Below are positions 47,627 to 58,207 of a DNA stretch of 64,000 nt, in pieces. The notes beneath the pieces are model-generated. The model was not told the origin of the DNA. It made no database searches and worked only from the letters and a program-made list of their open reading frames with translations. Location: assembly GCF_001540865.1 (NCBI RefSeq), contig NC_033627.1, forward strand, positions 692,432-756,431. The letters run 5' to 3'. This stretch comes from Ananas comosus. Taxonomy: Eukaryota; Streptophyta; Magnoliopsida; Poales; Bromeliaceae. Within the stretch, counting starts at the first letter, position 1; each line of letters opens with the position of its first letter. A program made the translations under genes and the position numbers.

Positions 47627-48209
47627 GAATCCTATTTTATACATATTTCTAAGAGAAGCTTGCAAATCAGCTGCAACCAACAGTTAGATCAAAGTTAGAT
47701 CGAATTTATTATCTGAAATCATTTACTTTCTCTCTTTCCAGTCCGCATATAAACATATTTGCCAATGATGCTATGACTGGACAAGAACATCATTCCTTAA
47801 ATCATCTTTATTGCTGCATGTTGTCTTGAAACAGGTCTGATTGCAATTATATTTGTTACAAAATCAATCTTCACACGTTTTTAAATTTTATATTTACTGG
47901 ACAGTAGATCAGAATGGGAGTCCTAAATAAACAATCCAACCTTATTATCATCAAGTAATTCTAAAGCTATAATTCTTTATATAACATAGAATTCATGCAT
48001 AAAAAGTGAAAAAAAAAGAGATAATACGTTGCGTATCTGGATTTAAAGAAAGAAACAGTTATCAAGAAAAGGCGAAAATGATTTATGGATGTTTTAACTA
48101 CTTTAGCTACAGAGAACAGATTTAGATCTTGCAAAAAGAAGGCAAAAAGAAGACCATGTACACTTGCAGAATTTCACAAAGAGGAGGAAAAAAGACGATC
48201 ATACCTAAT

Positions 48210-49032
48210 TTACAAGGACCTCCCCAAGAGCCAAGCCAACAGCAACCACCTATAACTGCTAGGTATACGTCTCATCAGGCATGTCTCGTCAACCAAGTCA
48301 TAGAATCTAACAGAATTTTCCCTGTATGCGATGTTATATATCAAATCGTCACTTAAACCTGGATGCTTGCGGGTGTTAACAGCAAACGAATGATTTTTAC
48401 CAAAAAATAAAGCATGGCCCCCTCAAATCATCAAATGGATCAAACTCCAATCTTCCAATGTGCCAAACTACTCTAAAAACGTGCATCCTCACAAAGGCAA
48501 ACTCCTCAGCATCACTATCACTATCCTCAGAGTCACTATCATTGTCCTCAACGTCTCCAATGTCCTCAGCGTCACTATCATTATCCTCACCGTCACTATC
48601 ATTGTCCTCAACGTCTCCAATGTCCTCATTCCCCACAGCTATGTCACTATCCGCCTCTGAATCTGAAGTCTTGTCGTCGCTATCGGCCTCCGAATCTGAA
48701 GAGCTGAGGTCAAACACAGCAACAGCCAAGAGAGTTCCGGCACAGTCGACTAGGTAACATTCCATATCATAAATTTCATACTCGTAGTCTCTCATTGTCA
48801 TCTCGCAGAGGGATTTGAGAGCAATACGACTTGTATCCGAATGGAGTCTTCACGAAAACAGAGTGAAGCAAGGGTTCGATCCACCTGGACAATCCACAGT
48901 GATGAGACAAAATCTACCACTAAAATACTCAACGTCGACTTGTTGCAGAGGGAGGTTATCCGCAGGAGAGGGCAATGGGATCCACGAGTTACTCCTTGAT
49001 TCGTACAGAGAAAATCGAGTTACAGCATCCAC
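48210..49032 (-). pseudogene. DUF295/KIB1-4 beta-propeller protein fragment, left copy, broken
   Basis: Minus-strand reading: residues SRSNSWIPLPSPADNLPLQQ and VDVEYFSGRFCLITVD, then DMECYLVDCAGTLLAVAVFD, an acidic Ser-Asp repeat of about 50 residues, and HVFRVVWHIGRLEFDPFDDL. This order is that of the DUF295 (KIB1-4 beta-propeller) domain of plant F-box-like proteins; the acidic insert sits in a loop. Breaks: a TGA at 48850..48852 where the sister copy has TGG, and one extra base near 48413-48419 that shifts the frame before the conserved NHSFAV block. The 5' end with any F-box is lost at the palindrome centre. Confidence 0.8.
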
Positions 49033-49055
49033 GGTTCTGTAGATGGCGACGGCGG
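48880..49055. other. Spacer at the centre of the palindrome
   Basis: About 176 bp without an inverted partner. It contains the coding remnant of the left DUF295 copy upstream of the duplicated segment (minus strand), and runs directly into the right copy. Confidence 0.8.
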
Positions 49056-49056
49056 T

Positions 49057-49724
49057 CGGACCCTTGCTTCACTCTGTTTTCGTGGAGACTCCACTCGGAT
49101 ACAAGTCGTATTGCTCTCAAATCCCTCTGTGAGATGACAATGAGAGACTACGAGTATGAAATTTATGATATGGAATGTTACCTAGTTGACTGTGCCGGAA
49201 CTCTCTTGGCTGTTGCTGTGTTTGACCTCAGCTCTTCAGATTCGGAGGCCGATAGCGACGACAAGACTTCAGATTCAGAGGCGGATAGTGAGACAGCTGT
49301 GGGGAATGAGGACATTGGAGACGTTGAGGACAATGATAGTGACGGTGAGAATAATGATAGTGATGCTGAGGACATTGGAGACGTTGAGGACAATGATAGT
49401 GACTCTGAGAATAGTGATAGTGATGCTGAGGAGTTTGCCTTTGTGAGGATGCACGTTTTTAGAGTAGTTTGGCACAATGGAAGATTGGAGTTTGATCCAT
49501 TTGATGATTTGGGGGGCCATGCTTTATTTGTTGGTAAAAATCATTCGTTTGCTGTTAACACCCGCAAGCATCCAGGTTTAAGTGACGATTCGATATATAA
49601 CATCGCATACAGGGAAAATTCTATTAGATTCTATGACTTGGTTGACGAGACATGCCTGATGAGACGTATACCTAGCAGTTATAGGTGGTTGCTGTTGGCT
49701 TGGCTCTTGGGGAGGTCCTTGTAA
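49057..49724 (+). pseudogene. DUF295/KIB1-4 beta-propeller protein fragment, right copy, 5'-truncated
   Basis: An open frame from before 49057 to a stop at 49722..49724; the first internal Met (49134) would give 196 residues starting MTMRDYEYEIYDMECYLVDC. It keeps the TGG and lacks the extra base that break the left copy. It reads through the acidic repeat (two tandem units of EDIGDVEDNDSD plus SDAE) into the conserved end GGHALFVGKNHSFAVNTRKH and PGLSDDSIYNIAYREN. The 5' half of the domain and any F-box are missing at the palindrome centre. It could encode a short protein, but a decayed duplicate is more likely. Such proteins are usually linked to SCF-type complexes. Confidence 0.75.
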
Positions 49725-50765
49725 ATCAGGTATTCACATGATCGTCTTTTTTCCTCTTTGTGGAATTCTGCATTTGTGAAATTAGTAATTCTATTACAAG
49801 TGTACATGGTCTTCTTTTTGCCTTCTTTTTGCAAGATCTACATCTATTCTCTGTAGCTAAGGTTAGTTAAAACATCCATAAATCATTTTCGCCCTTTCTT
49901 GACAACTGTTTCTTTCTTTAAATCCAAATACGCAACGTATTATCTCTTTTCTTTTACTTTTTATGCATGAATTCTATGTTGTATAAAGAATTATAGCTTT
50001 AGAATTACTTGATGATAATAAGGTTGGATTGTTTATTTAGGGCTCCCATTCTGATCTATTGTCTAGTGAATATAATTTCTGAAAACATGTGAAGATTGAT
50101 TTTGTAACAAATATAATTGCAATCAGACCTGTTTCAAGACAACATGCGGCAATAAAGATGATTTAAGGAAAGATGTTCTTGTCAAGTCATAGCATCATTG
50201 GCAAATATGTTTATATGCGGACTGGAAAAAGAGAAAGTAAATAAGTTCGATCTAACTGTTGGTTGCAGCTGATTTGCAAGCTTCTCTTAGAAATATGTAT
50301 AAAATAGGATTCTTAACGAGACCAAGGGAGAGCAGCAAGAGCTATTTAAGCATAACTGTTTTTAGCTCGTAAATCTTTTTACCTGTAAAGTTTAGCATTG
50401 CGGCTCATCTATTTGCTTTGGATGGTAGCTTTGCAACATGAAAGGAAGTTGCTTTAGTTGATTGTTGCTACTTTGAAAGGAGAATATTTATCTACTGCCT
50501 GGCTGGATTTAATAGAACGTCAAAGAATATTGTAGAAACAGCATGATGAGTTGGTCATTATGGGCCTTACTATATCCTAGTTCAGATTATTGTCTGGGAG
50601 GTCTCTTTGAAATATCCTATCAGTGAGACAGCCATAGGTTTTATTGTTTGTTTCTGACCTTACTGCTCCTAGTGAATTATCTTGGCCGTTTGATTTGGTT
50701 CTTCAGAACATTGTGTAGAAAGAGACATTAGTTGGATATCTAATGTGATTGTAAGTTGTAAATAA

Positions 50766-50985
50766 TCCGGAGTTTTCCTCCAAATTTTGATAATGCCAAC
50801 GTATTGCATATGTAGCTTTTTTTTTTTTCCTTTGGTTCTTCCTACTGTTGAACTGATTTGTAAGTCTGAAAACCTAATCCATAGTTTTCCTCCATATTTT
50901 GGTAATGCTAATATCTTGCATACGTAGTTCCTTGGGTTCTTCCCATTGTTGGACTGATTTCAAACTCTGAAAACTTAAATCTCTG
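50766..50985. repeat. Two-copy tandem repeat of about 110 bp
   Basis: The unit AGTTTTCCTCCAAATTTTGA ... TTGTAAGTCTGAAAACCTAA at 50771-50876 is followed by a diverged copy at 50884-50980. Confidence 0.8.
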
Positions 50986-50990
50986 TTCAT

Positions 50991-51007
50991 ATATATATAT
51001 ATATATN

Positions 51008-51070
<63 letters not shown>
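50991..51070. repeat. (TA)n microsatellite containing an N
   Basis: Pure TA dinucleotide of about 80 bases with an N at 51007. The length is unreliable. Confidence 0.95.
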
Positions 51071-51074
<4 letters not shown>

Positions 51075-52325
51075 TAGAGCAACTTTTGATATGTTGCTGG
51101 AGGAAACTAGTCTAGTGTTCCCTTTGTCGATTTTTGCTGGATATTTTATTCCTTGAGGCCCAAGAAGCACTTCTTGCTGCATAGCATCGTTTTTTTTTTT
51201 TAAAAGGGGGATTCACAGTGATATTGTGATAATGTAGCGATGCTATAGTTGTTTCCTATGCTTTTTCTTGAGAAGAAGTATTAAGTTTTACGTCTGAAAT
51301 ATTTGACGCTAAAATATGCTTCTGTGTTGCAATCTGGTATTTAATTTATATGCTTCGTATTAGTATCATTGGTGTTAATTTGATATTGCAAATATGTTTT
51401 ATTTAGCACGGTCATGACCAAGTATGGAATACATCTCTTAAATAGGTATGCTTCGTTCCTTTTTGGTGGATGTGAGTGTAGTGAGACTGCTGGAACTGCT
51501 GGTGGGAGAGTTGATTGTGGTAAGATTATTCTGTTCTATTTGCAGCTTTAACACTTTGTTACTGGAAATACATTTTTAATTTAATTCAGAGTTGTATACA
51601 CGAGGGCTCCATACTCTTAAATTTAATCAATTGTGTTTCGCTGGAATTCCAGGCATTATTGGACTGCAGGGACAGGTAGATTCCAAACAAATTAGTTCCT
51701 ACTTGGGGTCATCGTCTGAAGTTTCCTTTGAGAGACCCAGCGTACTAATTTCTGTATTTGGATTCCTGTGCTAGTTTCTATTGTGACCTTATTTTCGAGG
51801 CATAGTAGATATATAGCACCACACGTTATTTCATACTCTTCTTTTGGTTGTTTCATTCTGTGAATGGCATAACTTGTGTTTTCTCTTTCCTAGCTAGAAA
51901 CTTTTTAGAAGAATCTGTCTGCTTGTTTGATAGAAGCTGGTGTATGTTGCGGTTAGCTACTATGTCTGGTTTACTCAAATGTTGTTTGATTTGAGGCTTC
52001 GAAACTTGCTTCAAAATACCAGTCAGAATGTGCTGCTCTGTTTAACGACGTCAGTCGCTTTGTAGGCTCTCCGCAGTCCAAGCATGCTGCTGCAAATTTA
52101 TTTACTCTAATATATTAAAGTGTAAGATCTATTTTATCATTAAAATATTATTCTAATTTTATTTTTATAATGATCACAAATTGTTTCGTCTAAAAGCACT
52201 ATTATCAAGATTTATTTAAGTTTAAAATTTAACTTTAAGATTTTTATTAGTTTAAGATTTAATGTCAAGACTAGATTTATTTTGCATCGTATACATTTTT
52301 CCCAAATTATTTTAATAATATAATA

Positions 52326-52548
52326 AGTATAGAGCTATCATGCTATCGAAAGTATAAAGTAATTGATGCTTTAGGTTTTTTAACTTTTGGATCAAAGATT
52401 ATATAGTTGGAATGATAGCGATCCCCTTAGGTATCCCTACGGTTGAGTGGTCTTCATTAGTTAATAATACTAATCTAATGGTTAGAAATGATCATCGGAA
52501 GCACCAATTACTTTATGATTCCGATAACATAGTAGCTCTACTCATATA
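52326..52548. mobile_element. TIR element of about 220 bp in the right arm
   Basis: Left end TATAGAGCTATCATGCTATC, then TATAAAGTAATTGATGCTT. The reverse complement of the right end reads GAGTAGAGCTACTATGTTAT, then CATAAAGTAATTGGTGCTT. TAATAATAT-like sequence lies on both sides, a possible 9-bp duplication, though the site is AT-rich. The left palindrome arm lacks it. Confidence 0.7.
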
Positions 52549-52657
52549 ATAATATATTGTTAATGTTATAATCTACATCTGTTTACATTTTTAGATTAAT
52601 TAGTTATATTTATAGTCCCAAAAACTCCTGTAAGGTACCAAATTGTTAAAAACACCC

Positions 52658-53088
52658 ATCAGGGGCCTTTTTTTTTGCATTTAGCCTCCTAAAAAAAATT
52701 TATTTTAATATAATCCCAGCATATTTATATTTGTAAAAATGGTTCTAGCCCTGCCACGCAGGCGCCACGTCAGCGGGATTGGGGATTGGGGTAAGGGTGT
52801 TAAGTTGAACGCTTAGACATCGTGAATGATTCATCGTGTTTAGAAAAAGTATAATATATATGTATTGCGAAAGGAAATATATAGGGAGTATAGATACGAA
52901 ATACGACGAATCATTCACCATGTTTGAAAACGGTTAACGATTCACCGTGTTCAACTTAAAATCTTTGCCCTGATGTGATGCCTACGTGGCAGGAATAGTA
53001 CTAAATTTATAATTATAAATTTGATGGGACCATTTGTAAAAAAAAATATTTTGAAGGGGGCCAAATGCCAAAAAAGCCCCCAATCAGG
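52658..53088. mobile_element. TIR element of about 430 bp in the right arm
   Basis: Left end GGGGCCTTTTTTTTTGCATT; right end, reverse complemented, GGGGGCTTTTTTGGCATTTG. The interior has inverted phrases GATTCATCGTGTT and AACGATTCACCGTG. The left arm near 45045 reads straight across, so it inserted after duplication. Exact ends and target duplication are uncertain. Confidence 0.65.
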
Positions 53089-53935
53089 TTTAGATTTGAT
53101 CTGAAAACTATAACAATTCCGAGTAAAACTGCATTTTGCATTCATTCGAAAACTATAACAAATTTATAACATATTTCGATTATTTTGGAAGGACAAAACT
53201 ATAACAATTCCGAGTAAAAGAGTTTTTCAGACTAATTCAGTTGAGAAAATAATTTATCAAATTTTTATTATTTAAAAAATTAATTTTATTATCACACGTA
53301 AAATTGATTTAGGCCATTGACACGGCTAGATGTTGAGTTAAATATAATTTAATAATTATTGAGTCAAAATTTTTGATTTTTTTAATTGTTAACTTTTTTT
53401 ATATATACATTTGCCCGAGTTCTATGAATGTTATAAACTCAAATGTATATTGATATATATTAAAGATTGTATATCTCTGAAAACAAATGGTTGCTGTCTA
53501 CTTATTGCTTTTAGCATTTGAATCAATACTCAGCACTGCTATATTTATCAATTACTTCCTCAAAATCAAAGTTTATGAATTTTTTGGTGTACCCATCAAA
53601 CTTTCATTACGCCGAAACAAAGCTTAGGGAAGGATGTAACTTAGACAATGGAGGGCAACCAAAATTTTATAGGGAACTCCAGAAGATGTTAAAATGGGGT
53701 TGGATTTATCATCCTTCAGTCTCAATAAGATGCCATCCTTCAATCTCACGGAGCAAAAGAAATTTTCAATAAGCACTTATTGATGATGGACTAAACCAAA
53801 ATTTCAGTAATCACTTACAGATGGGGAAAATATGGATTGATGCAGGTAGTAATAAATTAAGTACAAATGAATGGACATCGAAATCATTCTTAAAGATGTG
53901 TATAATGAGCTCCTTGATATTTGTCCAGCGAAGGC

Positions 53936-54189
53936 TCAGTGTAATAAGCTCTTCTGCATAATTTCTAAGAAGATTGTAAATTCGAATTATCGTACCAAGA
54001 TACCAACTATTGACATGACAATGCAGCATTGTGAACAGCAAGCCTGATTCAAGCCTGATTCTATACCATCCACAAATCATAAACAAAATTTTCCAACCAG
54101 ACAAAAAATTGTGCGAAGTTAACCCAAAGCAAATAATAATCTGACCTGACACATGGATTTCACATCCTTGGGACTCCAGAAAAATGCCT
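53936..54189. other. Short spacer, nothing recognised
   Basis: No features beyond an accidental minus-strand frame. Confidence 0.4.
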
Positions 54190-55452
54190 TATCTTAAACT
54201 GCACTTTTTAAGAGAAAAAATAGTATAATAAAAGAAGAAATAGTGCAACAAGAGAAAAAACAGTGCAACAAAAAAAGAAACAGTATAAATATATCTTAAA
54301 TGGGTGCAGTTTAAGATAAAAAATAGTATAGCAAGAGTAGAAACAGTACAACTTTCGTTTAAAGAGTGTAACTTTCATATTAATGGATCCAGTTTATATC
54401 TGAAAGAGTGCAATAAAGATAAAAAACAGTGTAACAAGAGGAGAAATGGTGCAACAAGAGTAGAAATAGTGAAACTTTTATTTAAAGAGTGTAATTTTCA
54501 ACTTAATGAATGTAGTTTACATGTGCAATAAGAAGAGAAACAGTGTAAATATCTCCCAAAGAGTGTAATTTTCGTTTTAAAGCTGCCGTTTACATCTTAA
54601 GTAGTGCAACTTATAATTTTTTTTTACAGTTAACGATATAATTTTATCTTCATCATTCTTTTTTTATAATTTTTTATCTTTATTTTTTTTTCTTACTTCT
54701 TTTATAATTTTTTTTTGTTACCCCTCTCCACAGCGCCGACTACGATGCTGCTAAGGACCCCCCGCTCCGAGGCTGCAACGCCGCAGTGACCTCCACGGTG
54801 TCGGCGCCGGCGTTAGCGCTGGCGAAAATGTATCGTCGTCGAAGACGGCAGAGGAAGAAGGAAAGGGAGAGGACGAGAAGGGTGGAGAAGGGCAAGAGAG
54901 ACGTTGTCGTCGGAGACAGTGAAGGAGAGTCGAAGAGGAAAAAAAAAAAAAAGAGTCGCGGCGCCGCCTCGGCAGGATCAGAGGCGAGGAAGGTGCGGGG
55001 GTGTATAGACGAGGGTAAGGATACGCCGACATATTATCGGCACCGGCGAAGATGCGTCGTCGTCGGAGGCGGCAGAGGAGGATGAAGAGGGAAATGACGA
55101 GAAGGGCGGGGAAGGGTGAGAGAGGCGTCGTCGTCGAAAACGGTGGAGGAGAGTCGGAGAGGGGAAAAAAAAATCACGGTACGGCCTCGGCATGGTCGGA
55201 GGTGAGGAAGGTGCGGGGGTGTGCGGGCAAAGGTAAGGATGCGCCGGACAAGCCGCCTCCTCCGCTCTGGGAAGAGAAAAAAAAAAGAACGAAAGAAAAA
55301 AAAGTGGAGAGAGAAAAAAAAGAGAAGAGAGAAAAATGTATAAGAATATTTGGGTCAATTTACTGAAAAAGCAGATCGAATCTGCAAAAACGAAAAAGGT
55401 GGCACAATTTTACAAAAGCCCAAAATAAGTGAATTTTGTATCCAAATTGGCC
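54190..55452. mobile_element. Truncated MULE-like element, related to the next one
   Basis: The body (AGTGCAACAAGAGAA-type repeats at 54210-54560, then a GC- and purine-rich block 54735-55340) corresponds in order to 56110-57000. The right end AAAGCCCAAAATAAGTGAAT ... AAATTGGCC matches the terminal sequence of the 55526-57101 element. The left terminal repeat is missing. Confidence 0.65.
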
Positions 55453-55525
55453 AACAAAAAAAATTAGAAATCTTTGACATAATCATTTACTTGTTTGTCA
55501 TAAAACTCTTTGCTTTGAAAAAAAT

Positions 55526-57101
55526 GGCCAATTTGCATAAAAAATTCACTTATTTTGGGCTTTTGCAAAACCGGGCCATCTTTTTCGTTTTTGCAGATTC
55601 GGTCCATTTTTTTAGCAAACTGACCAAAATACCCTTATTACTTTTTCTCTTTCCTCTTTCTCTCTTATCTTCGTTTCTCTCGTTCATTTTTTTTTTCTCG
55701 CCGAAAAAAGTAACGAAGGCAAAGGCGGAGGCGGAAACGATCCGCCTCGCCTCTCACCCTCATGCTCTCGCCCTCGCCCTTACCCTTGCCCACGCACTCC
55801 CCACCTTCCTCGCCTCCGACCCCGCCAAGGCCGCGCCTCGACTTTTTTTTAAATTTTTTTCTTTTCTTTTCTTCCCCGACTCTCCTCTACCATCTCCGAC
55901 GACGACGACTCTCTCGCTCTTCCCCGCCCTTCTCGCCTCTCCCTCTTCCTCTTTCTCTGTCGCCTCCGACGACGATGCATTTTCGCCGGTGCCGATGCCG
56001 ACACCGTGGAGGTCACTGCGGCGCTGCAGTCTCGGAGCGGGGGTTCTTAGCCGTGTCGTCGCCAGCCGTTGGCAGAGAGGGATGACCAAAAAAATAATAA
56101 AGAAGTAAGAAAAAAAAATAAAGATAAAAACTTATAGAAAAAGAAGGAGAAACAGTATAAATATCTCTTAAAGGGGTATAGTTTAAGATAAAAAATAGTG
56201 TAATAAGAGAAGAAATGGTGCAACAAGAGGAGAAACAGTGCAACTTTCGTTTAAAGAGTGTAACTTTCATCTTAATGGATGCGGTTTACATCTGAAAGAG
56301 TGCAATAAGAGAAAAAATAGTGTAAATATCTCTCAAAAAGTATAATTTTCTGCAGTTTATATTTTAAGTAGTGCAACTTATAATTTTTTTTGCAGTTAAC
56401 GATGGAATTTCATCTTTATCCTTTTTTTTCTATAAGTTTTTATCTTTTTTTTCTTGCTTCTTTTATTATTTTTTTGGTCATCCTCTCTGCCAACGGTCAC
56501 AGCGCCGGCGACGACGCCGCTAAGGACCCCCGCTCCGAGACTGCAGCGCCGCAGTGACCTCCACGGTGTCAGCGTCAGGGCCGGCGAAGATGCATCGTCG
56601 TCGGAGGCGGCAGAGGATGAGGGAGAGGGAGAGGACGAGAAGGGTAAGAGAGGCGTCGTCGTTGGAGACAGTGTAGGAGAGTCGAAGAGGTAAAAAAAAA
56701 AGAAAAGAAAAAAAAAGTCACGGCGCGGCCTCGGCGGGATCGGAGGCGAGGAAGATGGGGGTGTGCGGGTGAGAATAAGGATGCGCCGGACAAAATCGAA
56801 GCAGGCCGCCTCCGCTCTGTCTCTACCGCTCTCTGGGAAGAGAAAGAAAAAAAAAGAACGAGAGAAAAAAGAGGAGAGAGAAAAAGGTATAAGTGCGTCT
56901 CCGCTCCATCTCCGCCGCTCTTTGGGAAGAGAAAGAAAAAAGAACGAGAGAAATGAAAAGGAGAGAGAAAGAGGAAAGAGAAAAAGATATAAGAGTATTT
57001 TGATCAGTTTGCTAAAAAAGCAGACCGAAACTGCAAAAATAAAAAAATTGGCCCGCTTTTGCAAAAGTCCAAAATAAGTAAATTTTTTATGCAAATTGGC
57101 C
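55526..57101. mobile_element. MULE-like long-TIR element, 1.58 kb
   Basis: Starts GGCCAATTTGCATAAAAAAT; the right end, reverse complemented, starts identically. The inverted arms are over 200 bp (CTTATTTTGGxCTTTTGCAA, TTTTTAGCAAACTGA). Flanks GAAAAAAAT (55517..55525) and GAAAAAATT (57102..57110) match at 8 of 9. Inside each arm is a GC-rich piece, CGCCGCAGTGACCTCCACGG and its inverse, probably acquired host sequence. No transposase or convincing protein is encoded. Confidence 0.8.
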
Positions 57102-57261
57102 GAAAAAATTTTAAAGGGAGAACTAATAAAAGCCAAAAACTGCTACAAAGAATGAATAATTCTCTGTACACATACATAATCCAACATCTAGAAAGAATAA
57201 TATCAGAAAAAAAAAAAAAGTAATAAGAAAACTTAAAGAAAACTTAAAATTGCTGTCAGAA

Positions 57262-58077
57262 TCAAGCCGGGATTAGGAGCCGGGGCTTCTTGAAAGGGTG
57301 CGGGCTCTGCACCTCCTCTTCCTCCGCCGCGGCAGCCGCCGCCGCCGCCGCCATCGCAAAGTATCGTTTTGCACCCTCAAACCCTTCCGGCATCGCCGGG
57401 ACATTCAGGTCGAACCCCCGGTGGCTCGAGCTGCCCCCCTCAGATGCTACGGTGGTAGCAGAAGCGCTTCTCCCCCCGCCTCCGCCGCCGCCGATCGTTC
57501 CTTCGTAGTGGCACCTCTTGTGCCCGCCGAGCGCCTGCCCCGTCGGGAACGTCTTCGAGCACACCGAGCACCGGTGCACCTTCTCCGATCCTCCTCCTCC
57601 TCCTCCCCCCCCAGTCGACGACCCGGACCCCGACGCCGCCGACGTAGCAGCGGCGCCGGCGATCGCCGCCGGCGCATCGTCGCCGGAGATCGGCTTCCGG
57701 TGGCTTGCTTTGTGCCCGCCGAGGGCTTGGTACGATCCGAAGGCCTTGCCGCATACGGAGCACTTGTACTGCGGCGGCGGCGGCGGCGGCGGCTGTGGTG
57801 GCGGTGGCGAGGAGACGCGGTGGGGGCCGTAACGGCCGCCGCGGGCGAGCATGACGAGGCAGAGGGCGAGGTGCTCCTCCTCGGTGGGCTGGCGGTGGTC
57901 GGGGAAGAAGCGGCTGTGCCGCTTCGACCGCTTCCGCTTCGCCCACCCCTCGAGGGGCGGGAAGACCTCCTCCTCCTCCTCCTCCTCCTCCTCCTCCTCC
58001 TCCTCGCTCGCTTCTTCCGTCGACAGCGGCGGCGGCGGCGGCGGTATCGCGGTTCTCTCTAAAGCATCAATTGCCAT
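57262..58077 (-). CDS. ZAT-type C2H2 zinc-finger repressor (271 aa, intronless)
   Basis: Two zinc fingers with the plant-specific QALGGH core: C106-H126 ([20 protein letters not shown]) and C170-H190 ([20 protein letters not shown]). A basic B-box KRKRSKR lies at 47-53, the L-box [16 protein letters not shown] at 66-81, and the DLN/EAR repression motif [11 protein letters not shown] at 222-232. This is the full layout of C1-2i factors such as ZAT10/STZ and ZAT7/12 relatives, which repress transcription in stress responses. Low-complexity runs are unusual in length: 13 Glu (25-37), Pro (91-102), Gly (156-163, 196-202) and 9 Ala (243-251). The absence of introns is normal for the family. Start: the only upstream Met in frame near the family N-terminus. 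Confidence 0.96.
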   Translation of the reverse strand: MAIDALERTAIPPPPPPLSTEEASEEEEEEEEEEEEEVFPPLEGWAKRKRSKRHSRFFPDHRQPTEEEHLALCLVMLARGGRYGPHRVSSPPPPQPPPPPPPQYKCSVCGKAFGSYQALGGHKASHRKPISGDDAPAAIAGAAATSAASGSGSSTGGGGGGGGSEKVHRCSVCSKTFPTGQALGGHKRCHYEGTIGGGGGGGRSASATTVASEGGSSSHRGFDLNVPAMPEGFEGAKRYFAMAAAAAAAAAEEEEVQSPHPFKKPRLLIPA

Positions 58078-58200
58078 CGATGAGAGAAAGAATCTTAATA
58101 TTAGTAGCAGTAGTGGTGGTAGTAGTGAAGAGGAGTGCTGGTGAGGAGAGACGTACTATAGTGGTCGAGTTTGAGAGAGAGAGAAAGAGGGGGTGGGTGA

Positions 58201-58207
58201 TTTTATA
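58201..58207 (-). promoter_or_regulatory. TATA box of the ZAT gene
   Basis: TATAAAA on the minus strand, about 125 bases before the ATG, followed by a GA/CT-rich leader. Confidence 0.65.

Larger units (their letters stand above)
43901..48879 (+). repeat. Left arm of 10-kb imperfect palindrome
   Basis: The arm pairs with 49056..53935 in mirror order. Verified block pairs: 43901-44373 with 53420-53935; 44745-45105 with 52600-52640 plus 53090-53410; 45507-45540 with 52560-52600; 45990-46240 with 52097-52325; 47607-48879 with 49056-50332. The inner 1.27 kb looks about 95% identical by eye; the outer blocks are lower. Left-only sequence: MITEs, Helitron and the F-box pseudogene. Confidence 0.9.
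49056..53935 (-). repeat. Right arm of 10-kb imperfect palindrome
   Basis: Inverted partner of 43901..48879 (block pairs listed there). Sequence found only here: 50333-52096, including a short tandem repeat and a (TA)n tract, and two TIR elements at about 52326-52548 and 52658-53088. Confidence 0.9.

Noticed and set aside
54751..57136. Several Ser/Phe/Leu-rich or Arg-rich frames
   Set aside because: Translations of CT/GA-rich transposon interiors, present on both strands alike.
57298..58062. 254-codon plus-strand frame opposite the ZAT gene
   Set aside because: Antisense shadow of the GC-rich zinc-finger coding sequence.
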